From assembly GCA_036325645.1 (NCBI GenBank), contig JAWNBB010015285.1, forward strand, positions 1 to 28,985: 28,985 nt of DNA, given 5' to 3'. This DNA is from Balantidium ctenopharyngodoni (taxonomy: Eukaryota > Ciliophora > Litostomatea > Vestibuliferida > Balantidiidae). Shown here piece by piece: positions 1 to 8,857 of this stretch. The translations under genes and the position numbers were made by a program. Position 1 is the first letter of the stretch. Every line of letters begins with the position of its first letter. The notes under the pieces were generated by a model. The model made no database searches and was not told the origin of the DNA. It saw only the letters and a list, made by a program, of their open reading frames with translations.

Positions 1-36
1 GGGGATTGGGGATTGGGGATTGGGCCCAATCCCCAA
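1..36. repeat. Left telomere with inverted repeat junction
   Basis: Bases 1-21 are three exact GGGGATT units followed by GGG, then the strand switches at 24/25 to the complementary CCCAATCCCCAA. A left end written 5' to 3' should carry only the C-rich strand, so the first 24 bases are in the wrong orientation. Positions 13-36 form a perfect 24-base palindrome centred on GGGCCC. The proper left telomere is therefore only about one and a half C-strand units (25-36), after which unique sequence begins. The inverted part may be a fold-back or ligation artefact rather than native chromosome. Confidence 0.85.
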
Positions 37-423
37 CAATCTATTTACATTTCCACATTTCAATATTTTATTATTCACATAAACACTACAATTATCAACA
101 TTACTAAATCAATTTTTTTATTCTTTTTAATATCTCCTATTTAATTAATAATCTCCTTTTTCCTCATCCTTTATTTTTACCTATCTATCCCCACAATCCC
201 ACATTCTTTCAATTATTTGCAAATAACAAACAGTTATATCAAACGATAATTATAACGATTACAAATAACAGATATCTCCCACGATTATCCTTCAATTCCT
301 ATTTTATTCGTACCGCCCCAAACAACGAAACAAGAACTATTTTTTCACACCAATTCAATTCAATAAATATAATACCAATACTAATAGTTTACCTACCTTA
401 TTCATTATCACTTAAATATATAA
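37..423. other. Subtelomeric leader, no gene seen
   Basis: AT-rich, pyrimidine-rich spacer between the left telomere and the first gene. The plus strand is strongly C-biased (17 C against 2 G in 181-240), as in the other 5' flanks of this chromosome. I see no ORF, tRNA-like fold or repeat array. It presumably contains the promoter and 5' UTR of the gene starting at 424. An in-frame TAA at 421-423 touches the start codon. Confidence 0.6.
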
Positions 424-1710
424 ATGGCGACAACAGTTCAGGCAAATCCTAGCAACATCAATTCATTGTTCTTTGAAATGCTTAAAAAGGACCTCACTTC
501 CTACCTTTCCAAAATAAATCAAAGGAGTCTCGAATCAGGAGATTCGGATAATTACAGCAGCCATCTCAGAACCAACTCGCCATCAAATATCACGATGCAC
601 TTTCCATGAAGCGAAGCGATTAGTGAGAAAGAAGACGCCTTCGAAGAAGAATTCCATAAATTAAATTGCTTTCCGTTGACAATGTCCACAACCGTCCTAT
701 TCAAAGGCGAACACAATAAATACATCGAATGCAATTGATCCCTGAAGCAACCGAAATGAACATTACTACCCTGAATTAAACCTCAACTCCAGCCAGGAAA
801 AGAAAAAATAATTCAAATACCAATCATCAAGTATGATATTTATAACCCTTTGTTGTTTCTAAATTTCAACTTGTGCTCTGCTGTTCTTCTCCTGAACAAG
901 AAGAAGAAAAACAAATTCAAACTCCAAGTCCTCGGGTGCACAAATCCAAAGTATTTCAAATTCAAAATCGCAAGAGATAATAGCAATCATGATATCTATA
1001 CAAAGCTCACAAATTATTTACACTTTACAATCATATCAAGTTGAGGGTTTAAGACCAACATTTTCGGCGTGTCCTTGCGCAATGATTTCCATCGGTGCTA
1101 TTTCATGAAGGAAAGGGAATTCGCAGCAACAGCGAAAACAGGAGATATTTTAATATTCCGTGGGATGGAGTGTCCCGCGGCTTGCCAAAGAGCGTACACT
1201 GGAAGTCAATATGATCATGTCGCGCTTTGATTCCGGAAAAAAGAAAAATGATTTGTATATGAAGCCACGGGAAAAGAAGGCTGTAAAGAACGTCCTTGGT
1301 CCGATTTCATTTGGTTTCTCTGGAATTGACTATACGAGAAAATCGTCTATCGGAGGTGAATCATCAACGGAGAGAACATCGATGAGACGAAAAAAATACA
1401 AAATGATTTACAAGTAAAAGCGGAAGACTATTTCAATAAAACAAACGGAAGGAAGTATTTGCTTAAAATATGCCCGATTCTCTGCGGTGGAAAGGTAAAA
1501 GAAAATGAGAAGAACAATAAATGGGAGATTAACGAAGGGTTTTCCTGCTCGGCCCTTGTGACAGGAGCATACTTAAACATGGGGATTATCTCGTATGATA
1601 AAGAAGTGGACAGTGTTCTCCCAGGGAAATACGCCTATGAATCAGGGTTGGTTTTAAATAAACCATTCGAACTTGCACCTGAGATTATCATTGATTTCAC
1701 AGGGAATTAA
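424..1710 (+). CDS. Permuted papain-fold (NlpC/P60-like) cysteine hydrolase-like protein
   Basis: A 428-residue product, read through several in-frame TGA codons (Leu) and ending at TAA. The start is fixed by a TAA directly before the ATG. The C-terminal half has the hallmarks of the circularly permuted papain/NlpC-P60 fold (YiiX/DUF830-like). There is a GDILIF strand near residue 240, then DHVAL with candidate catalytic His265, then VYEATG, a PWSDF segment and YRR. Last comes FSCSALV with candidate nucleophile Cys375, followed by a Leu/Gly-rich helix. The His-before-Cys order defines the permuted type. The N-terminal 230 residues (a Ser/Asn-rich start, then a lysine-rich beta-like stretch) are not recognised. 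Such proteins act as amidases, thiol peptidases or acyltransferases, and the substrate cannot be told here. I see no signal peptide. The fold call is moderately sure and the activity is inferred. Confidence 0.7.
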
Positions 1711-1903
1711 ATCGTTCTTAATCGCGATAAACGTAAAGCAACAGTCCTTATCCTAACATCGTTTTATTAGTCTTGTCCCTGGGTTTCAGCTCGCATCGCC
1801 TTTATTTTATCGCAACTTTATTATTAAATCTATTTTATTTTTATATTCATCATTTATAAATACACAAACTGCCTTATTAATTAGTATTTAATAATTGAAT
1901 CAA

Positions 1904-2350
1904 ATGCTGGACCAAATCCCCGAAGAACGAAAGAAAGAATATCAAGACGCGTTTGATATTTTTGATAAGGATAAGAACGGAACTATCACCATAGATGAAC
2001 TCGCAAACGTAATGCGGTCGTGAAATCAAGACCCTTCCCCGAAGGAACTCAAAGAAATGATCGACGAGGTTGATTTGGATGGGAATGGAGAAATTGATTT
2101 CAACGAATTTGTGACTTGAATGAACAGAAGGACGAAGGAGATTGATATCGAGGAGGATGTGCTCAATGCGTTCAGAGTGTTTGATAAAGAAAGAACTGGG
2201 TTGATTTCAGTGACGGATCTACGGCATATCATGTTGAATTGAGACGGTGATTGAGATGAGGAGGTTGAAAAGTTGCTTTTGGAAAGTGATAAAGATGGAA
2301 GTGGGTTTATTAAATATGAGACGTTTATCAGGGAGATGATGATAAGATAA
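1904..2350 (+). CDS. Calmodulin-like EF-hand calcium-binding protein
   Basis: A 148-residue protein, practically the length of calmodulin and collinear with it. Four EF-hands are visible. EF1 ([12 protein letters not shown]) and EF2 ([12 protein letters not shown]) keep all acidic ligands and the closing Glu. EF3 ([12 protein letters not shown]) has Glu at loop position 3, Thr at 5 and Asp at 12. EF4 ([12 protein letters not shown]) has Thr at position 12 in place of Glu, so it probably binds calcium weakly. Four in-frame TGA codons lie at codons 40, 72, 113 and 117, exactly opposite calmodulin Leu40, Met72, Leu113 and Leu117. No TGG is used. In-frame TAA codons stand 12 bases and more before the ATG, and the gene ends at TAA. 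It could be a calmodulin paralogue or a centrin-like sensor; the central linker and short N-terminus favour calmodulin-like. Confidence 0.9.
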
Positions 2351-3463
2351 AGAGAAGTCGCAATATGATGAAAGGGGGAATAGATTAGTTTAGGTTATTT
2401 TTATTTGTATATTTAATTAGATTTAAATGATTTTAGGAGATTGTGATTTTGAAAACAGTGAGTGGGTTAATGTTTATGATTATACGAGAAGATAATACAT
2501 GGCAGATTGTGTTGGAGAAAGGCTATTCAATCAAGCGATTTTAAATGAAAATGAAGAAATTAATTTATATTGTTTTTTATGGTGAGATGGGGTTATGATA
2601 TGTGTTTTACGATAAATGTGAATAACAAATTATATTATTTTTGTTATAGGTTCTACTATAATATCCTCTTTATTACTCCTTATTAATTCACATTTTTCAA
2701 CGTTAACTTCTACCTCTTTCCGTTGGGTAATCCTACTCATGATTGAAAAGGTTTTTGTCGTTTATCAATATCCGATAATACAATCATTCATTTAATCTAT
2801 ATAAGTATTACTTAACAGTAATGTTATCATAAAATATTAAATTCAATCATTTATTTTCCCTATCTTATCACCCTTACCCTTATCCTTGCTCTTACCCTTA
2901 CATTTAAAAATTACTTAAACCCACAATTTCAATTTCAACCCCGCCCTCACAATTTCCATCCGATTTAAATATGTCATAATTATATAAATATTTACTCCAT
3001 TCATCTCTCCGTCCCTCCTTTTTATTTATTTATCATCTAATTCAATCAGTAACAACACCTACTCAATCCTAGCGAAGATATTTCTAACAATAACCCCAGC
3101 AAAATGATTAATTCATATATCTCTAATACAACACGGAAAGAAAACTGAACCTCCCAAATCAATAAACCAAACAATCATAAAATACGAATTTTAATTATCT
3201 CACACAATCATTCATATTATTTAATTACGATCTCCCCTTACAATTCTTCCCTTCCCCATTGAACACCTCACCCAATTCCTTATTTCATACCCTTAAAGAC
3301 AAGGAAAACATTCACTTTTCATCATTAATACAATCACACCCTCTCATCAACCTCTTCCTTCAAATAATCCTACAATCTCTCATTCTACTCTTCCTTACCG
3401 ATACCGTTCACATGCTATAGATCTCTCTATATAATTGAAATTATTATTTAATAACATAAAAAA
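2351..3463. other. 1.1 kb spacer between calmodulin-like and AP-1 gamma genes
   Basis: No convincing gene. The first 290 bases are G-rich on the plus strand (17 G, 2 C in 2341-2400), typical of a 3' flank here. From about 2640 the plus strand becomes C/T-rich, typical of a 5' flank, and includes a short CCCTTA hexamer array at 2871-2900. The switch point probably marks the border between the 3' region of the upstream gene and the promoter of AP-1 gamma. An in-frame TAA lies 12 bases before the AP-1 start. Confidence 0.5.
2871..2900 (+). repeat. Imperfect CCCTTA hexamer array
   Basis: Five consecutive 6-base units: CCCTTA, CCCTTA, TCCTTG, CTCTTA, CCCTTA. It lies in the C-rich 5' flank of the AP-1 gamma gene. 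It resembles a degenerate C-strand telomere-like tract but differs in length and sequence from the chromosome's own 7-base unit. It could equally be simple-sequence drift in a pyrimidine-rich promoter. Confidence 0.6.
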
Positions 3464-6214
3464 ATGTCATTAAAGCTCCGAGAATTCATCAAAAAAATCC
3501 GAGCGTGCAAGACCCTGGACGACGAGCGCTGCCTCGTCAACAAAGAAATGGCCGAAATTCGTAACTTGTCAAAAGTAACCAAATCATATAACAACTCCCT
3601 TATCATTTAATAGGAACATTCCGAAAAATTTGCAGTTCGTTCATTGTCCAAATGCATATCTGTTGCCCTTCTTGGCTATCCAACCGAATTCATTCAAATG
3701 ACTTGTCTTTCCTTACTCGCGAACCAGAACTTCACGAAAAAACGCCTTGCTTACCTTGGGATTTGTATTCTCCTCGATGAAAAAAGTGAAGTGCTTCTTT
3801 GAACGTCTCATACCATTAAAAAAGACCTTGAAAACACAAACCAATTCATCGTTGCCGCCGCGTGAAACGCAATCGGTGAAATTGCGACTCCCGATATGTG
3901 CCGAGATTCCTGTCCTGAAGTGTGAAAATGCTGAAGCAATTCCAACCCTTACATCAAACGAAAAGCGGCAGTGGCGCTTTCGAAAATAATCCGCTGCTGT
4001 CCCGAGCTGATCGACACTGTCGCCGGGAAGCTCCGTGTGATATTCGAAGATAAAAACCACGGAGTGTGAATATGTGGTCTTTCCCTGGTGACACAATGAT
4101 TTAAAATGGATGAATCTTATATCAAGAAGTACTGCAAGTATGTCCCTCATCTTCTTAAATCCCTGAAAACATGATCAACGACCAACTACGCGCCCGAGTA
4201 CGATGTCAACGGCATCACCGACCCCTTCCTGCAAGCGAAAATATTAGAAACTCTTGCGTATTTCGGTAAAGTTTATAAAGATGAAAACGAAGAAATGAGT
4301 AACCTGCTTGGCAGTTTACCCACCAACACCGATACAAGCACAAAGAACACCGGTAATGCCGTGCTATACGAACTCGTGAGAACGATCTTCGCATACCCAT
4401 CATCGACGGGACTGCGCACGTGAGGGTCATCGATTTTAGTGAAGTTCCTTGCCGTGAAAGACAACAACTACAAGTACATCGCAATGAACTCGCTCCAGGA
4501 TATTGCTAAAATCGATCTTCCCTCTGTCCAGAAACATAAAACGATCATCCTCGAATTCCTCAACGACAACGATATTGCGATCAAACGCAAAAGCCTCGAC
4601 TTGACATATTTAATCGTGAACGAGTCGAACATCAAGCAAATCGTCAAGGAAAGCCTCAATTTCTTAAATACCAGCGATAATGACGAGTTCAAAGAAGAGA
4701 TCACGCAAAAAATATTTTACTCGTGAGAGAAGTACTCGCCCAGTTTAAAATGGGAGATCGATACAATATTAAAAATGCTTTGCATCTGCGATGAACATAT
4801 CAACCAAGACCTGATTTGTAAAATTATCAATTTGATAATCTCCACGACAGAGCTTCACCAGTACACGATGTTCCGCTTTTTCCTAGCCATGAAAAATAAC
4901 ACGAATCAAGAAGGATTAATGCGTGTCGGGATTTACTTGCTCGGTGAGCTGTGCGGGTTGATTGTGAATATTACCGCGACGGTGGAAGAAAACGAAAAAG
5001 TAACGATCAAGGAAGAGGATATTGTTTACTTGATTACGGAGTTGATCAATGAGAAAGACACGAGTGAGGAGTTGAGGGAGATCATAATGAACTGTTGCTT
5101 TAAACTAATGGGGAAATTGTCACAGGAAAGCGGCAAGAAGATAAGAGCCCTGATGGAGCAAGAGACGAAGTCTTATTTTTGTGAAGTTCAGGAAAGGGCG
5201 AATGAGTACTTGACGTTTACGCAAATTGCGAATGATGAAATGCAGAAGTCCATTACAGAGAGCATTCCCATAAATAAAAACGTGGTCGAAGATCCGAGTA
5301 AGATATGCAAAAAGGACGTCATCGTTGACGAGTTTGAGAACGATGAGGATAAAGGAGTATGTGCGGATTTGGTGAATACTCAAGGGATAAAAAGTCATAC
5401 AATGGAACCGAGTAACAGTGGGATAAAAAAGGTGAATCAGAGTAATACTAATAATGCGAAGACTGAGACAAATAACGAAAGTGGTCAAGGACACAACCTC
5501 TGAGATAATGATATTTTTTGTGGTATCGTTTCAGGTACTGCTGGAAACAGCAGCAATATTAACACCAATACGAACACCGGTGTTAATATCTTAGATGATA
5601 TCGGAGCAATATTTTCCGGCGGCGCCACGCCGCCAGCAACCCAACCAGGAGCAAACCTGGGAAATCAAAACACTGGTCAAGCGTTTGATATTTTCAACTC
5701 GATTCCGTCAATGGTGCCTCAGCAGCAGTCAAATACTTCTTGGAACCAACAACAGCCCCAGCAGCCGCAACAGCAGCAACAGAAACAGCCCCTGGATTTA
5801 CTGAGTCAATGAGGGGGGATTTATACTTCTCCAACCGATCAACCGGTCAATATGATGAATACTCAAGGAGTTGCTTCTAATAACGCGATGAATGAAGTAT
5901 TTAAAAACGCTGATTTATCTGTGTATTCAATGCTGAACCAGGCAAACGATACTTACTCAGGTATGTTTTACATATCAAACAACTCATCTAATCGGCTCAT
6001 GAATGTGAAACTCAATTTCTTAGTAAAGAAAAATATCACTTTTAAAGTGATTTCAACGTCGGGGAACACGCTAGAGCCGAATGCTTCCCTCGGGATAAAA
6101 AAGGAAGTTAGTTTTGTGAACAACGACACTTCAAAGCAGATAGTAATAAAATTGAAAATAGATTATACCAAAGGAGGCCAGGAATTGACAGAGAATAAAA
6201 TAATAAACCTTTAA
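3464..6214 (+). CDS. AP1G: AP-1 clathrin adaptor complex, gamma subunit (gamma-adaptin)
   Basis: Large subunit of the AP-1 complex, which sorts cargo into clathrin vesicles at the trans-Golgi and endosomes. Spliced product 903 residues, against about 820 in animals. The N-terminus (LREFIKKIRACKTLDDER) is the adaptin helical-repeat start. The trunk carries the gamma-type landmark DVNGITDPFLQ (residue 234 on) and a TNTDTSTKNTGNAVLYE stretch. A low-complexity hinge (about 640-790) is rich in Asn, Thr and Gln and holds a D-L-L-(S) clathrin-box-like segment. A C-terminal ear (about 795-903, beginning ADLSVYS) fits the GAE domain that recruits accessory proteins. At least eleven in-frame TGA codons are present. 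Several align with family leucines (VLLL, the GVL after NHG, LKNL, GLR-x-L), while the conserved Trp of the KWEID segment is TGG. It has one 39-nt intron (3575-3613) and ends at TAA. Confidence 0.93.
3575..3613 (+). other. 39-nt spliceosomal intron in the AP-1 gamma gene
   Basis: GT-AG bounded (GTAACC at the donor, TAATAG at the acceptor), phase 0, after codon 37. Length is a multiple of three, but it contains in-frame TAA and TAG just before the acceptor, so unspliced mRNA would terminate. Removing it joins LSK to EHSEKFAVRSL, matching the adaptin helical repeat. It is AT-rich and pyrimidine-rich towards the 3' end. It is the only intron I can see in the window. Confidence 0.85.
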
Positions 6215-6662
6215 GTTTCAATATTTAAAAATTAATTCCTTAAGTAATACCCATAACTAAACTAAATACAATAAAATAAATTACCATTCTTATTCGGGAA
6301 CATCCCTTGCTGGTATAGAAATAATAATCGCGTCTTGAATAAATAAACAGAACATATTTAATAAAAAAACACATGTTGTAAACACATTTTCTTAAGTAAT
6401 CAATGGCATTTATTTACTATCAAAACATTGAACAGTTAACCTACACAGCATGGTTCAACGAATACTAAAGTGATTATATTAACTTGAAACATTCTTTCTC
6501 TGCACAACACAAACCAGGCAAACACTTTCATTTTATTTGCCTTTTAATCCAATGTTTGAACCTTATTTAATTATCTCCTCTTTTAGATCATTCGGCACTC
6601 ATTAGTCTGTTTTCAGTTTTTTTGGGGAGTTTATTATTATAAATATAATTAATCTCAATCTA
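6215..6662. other. Spacer between AP-1 gamma and the pICln-like gene
   Basis: No gene seen. AT-rich, with C exceeding G on the plus strand through most of it, so it looks like the 5' flank of the next gene. The G-rich 3' signature found after other plus-strand genes is not obvious here. Confidence 0.5.
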
Positions 6663-7241
6663 ATGGATCATATTCTCTTAGAACTGAATGACATTACGAT
6701 TAAAACTGATAATAACATTGTCATACACAAAGACACTCGACTGGTCATCACAGGAGAATATATCGAATACAACAGTACTAAAATATGATTTGAGAATATC
6801 ATGTATCACGCATTAAATAAAAATAAGAAATATATTATGTGTAGCTGAAACTGAGATGTTACGAAGGTGCAAAATCGGAAAATATTTCTTTGCTTTCGAG
6901 AGGAGAGTTTGTTGAAAGAAGTGTTTGGTTTAATATTGAATGGTATAGGAAACAACGAGGAAAATGTTGATGACATTGGTACAAATAAAGATGATGAAGG
7001 TGAGGGTGAAGGTGAAGGTTGTTACGATGAGGATGACGAAGATGATGATGTGGACATGGTGGACATGGGGGATAATGCTGAGGATAATGAAGTAAACGAA
7101 TGAAAATATAATGATGAATATGAGGAATATAAATGTGAGAACACGATTGATGTGATTGTGAATAAAAATATTTTCGATGTGAAAAAGGTGCAAAAAGGTG
7201 TCTCAGTTGATGATCCTAGGAGGTTTGAAGATGCTGAGTAG
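6663..7241 (+). CDS. Small acidic protein, pICln-like (putative methylosome chaperone)
   Basis: A 192-residue product ending at TAG, the only TAG terminator in the window. Residues 1-90 suggest a PH-like beta domain: TRLVITGEYIEYN, then ILFENIMYHAL (TGA read as Leu), then KKYIMCSLNLD and KIFLCFREESLLKEVF. A long Asp/Glu-rich insert follows, starting with a Gly-Glu hexamer repeat (GAAGGT-type units at 6996-7019), then mixed acidic sequence. A strand-rich PH-like fold with an LHA-like motif followed by an acidic tail is the pattern of pICln (Voldacs family), which presents Sm proteins to the PRMT5 methylosome during snRNP assembly. Four in-frame TGA codons and no TGG. The family call rests on pattern only; another PH-like acidic protein is possible. 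Confidence 0.6.
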
Positions 7242-8857
7242 ATAATCAAAGGTGGTTCAACGTGGTGTGTTCGAAATAAGATTGTTGATAGTTCAGTGTT
7301 TGTAAAGTTGATTAGTTACGGGTACTGATTGAGATGTTGATGTATTGGATGATTGAGATTAATTTAAAAAGATAAAGCTGAACAATATAATGAAACATCA
7401 ATGAAATATAATTTATAAAAAGTAAAATGAGGAAAGATTGTCGAATGGGTTACATTTGACGAGGCTTTATTTCAGTGTCTTCGGGTTATACAAGTGTTAC
7501 TTGATGTTATTCATTTCTTTCACATGCAGTTGGAAACTTCCCACTCGGGATGAAAAATGAAGATCATTGCAATAACAATCTCAATTTAGTTTTGTATTGA
7601 TTTTAGTGTATATCTTGGCTTATCAAGTGTTTAATTTATAATCTTGTCATTTATAATTAGTAAAGGATATTGGTAACTGTCAAACACTTCTGGTTCATTG
7701 TATTCTCCTTGTTTCACGAAGTTTAAATGAAGATTTTATTTTAAGTTTTTGTTGATGAGGTCAGTGAAATAGATTAGGTATAAATACAAAATAATGTTCT
7801 ATTCAATGTGATTTAGTTTACTATTAATTTCAAGTTTAGTAGGGGCTTCCCCATATTTTCAATTATTCAAAAGTGAGTTTTTATGTTTGTTATTGAATCA
7901 TGGATATGTTATAGACATATTTTGTGTAAATCTTCTCGGTTCTTTGAGTATGATATTTTAGTCAAATGTTTCTTTTCAATTGAAAGTGATGTGATTCTCA
8001 TTTTTTAAGTCCAACGATATTAAAGATAATGTGATTTGGAAATTGTTTTTTTCTTTTGATTACTTTGTTTTCGAGGACTTACCTTCTTTGTCTTGTTGAG
8101 TTCGAAAGTATTTTGCGTTAATGTTTTTCGATATTCATAGCGAAACTCCACGTGTATTATTTATATATATTACTCCACTTTTATAATATTGAACGTGTTA
8201 TTATTTCTATGTTTTGTTGCTTTTTATTCTCCCGGAGTTTACATTTTACTTTTGTTTTTTTGCTGTTGATCATGTTTTCATTCTCCTCCTCAAACTACTT
8301 CTCTTATGATGTATCATTTTTATCATTCTAAAGGTTATTTCATCGAACTTGATAGTATCTTCAGCTCAACAATTCTAATGCCTTTCTTTTACGATTTTCC
8401 ATTCCATTCCTTCCATCCTTCCTGATTTGGTTTGGTTTATATAACATCCTTTTAACTTCCTTATCTTGTTAAACCCGATAATTATTTTCTATAAAATACG
8501 TTCTATGATTTAACATAAAATATAATAAAATTACAAATTTATATCTTTAAACTATTATTCTTTCCCCTTTGATCCGCGTTTCAACACATACTATTATTGT
8601 TGTTGTTATATTCAGTACTATTTACATAATATATACTCTAAAAAAGAGAATCAGTATTAATTGCAATATGATCCTTAATCTTTTGAATATAATATGTTAC
8701 TCATAAATTATTATTATCTTCCAATTATGGTGACATCAAAATATGCAATTGCATAAATTGTATTTACTAATTCTTACCTATTTACTCTTCAAATATTAGT
8801 TATACTTTCAATACTTTATCATGTATTCTTCCCTGCTTCCGTTCAGGGAGATTAATC
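7242..8857. other. 1.6 kb convergent spacer, no gene seen
   Basis: Lies between the ends of a plus-strand and a minus-strand gene, so both sides are 3' flanks. The plus strand is G-rich near 7242-7450 and becomes T/C-rich towards 8857 (13 C, 4 G in 8281-8340), as expected if each gene has a G-rich 3' flank on its own coding strand. Only short chance ORFs appear, even with TGA read as sense. It is the second longest gene-free stretch and could hold a non-coding RNA, but nothing in the sequence shows one. Confidence 0.5.

Noticed and set aside
3104-3328. A 74-codon plus-strand ORF when TGA is sense
   Set aside because: It lies in C-rich spacer, has no recognisable motif and has the base composition of the flanks, not of the genes.
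5536-5550. A possible 15-nt GT-AG intron in the AP-1 gamma hinge
   Set aside because: The frame is open through it and the hinge is low-complexity, so nothing requires splicing. The clear intron of the gene is 39 nt.
6996-7019. Hexamer repeat as a candidate CRISPR or minisatellite array
   Set aside because: Four units of a 6-base coding repeat giving Gly-Glu; too short and in frame in an acidic protein.
7427-7606. A 59-residue plus-strand ORF when TGA is sense
   Set aside because: Short, no family resemblance, within a convergent spacer; likely chance.
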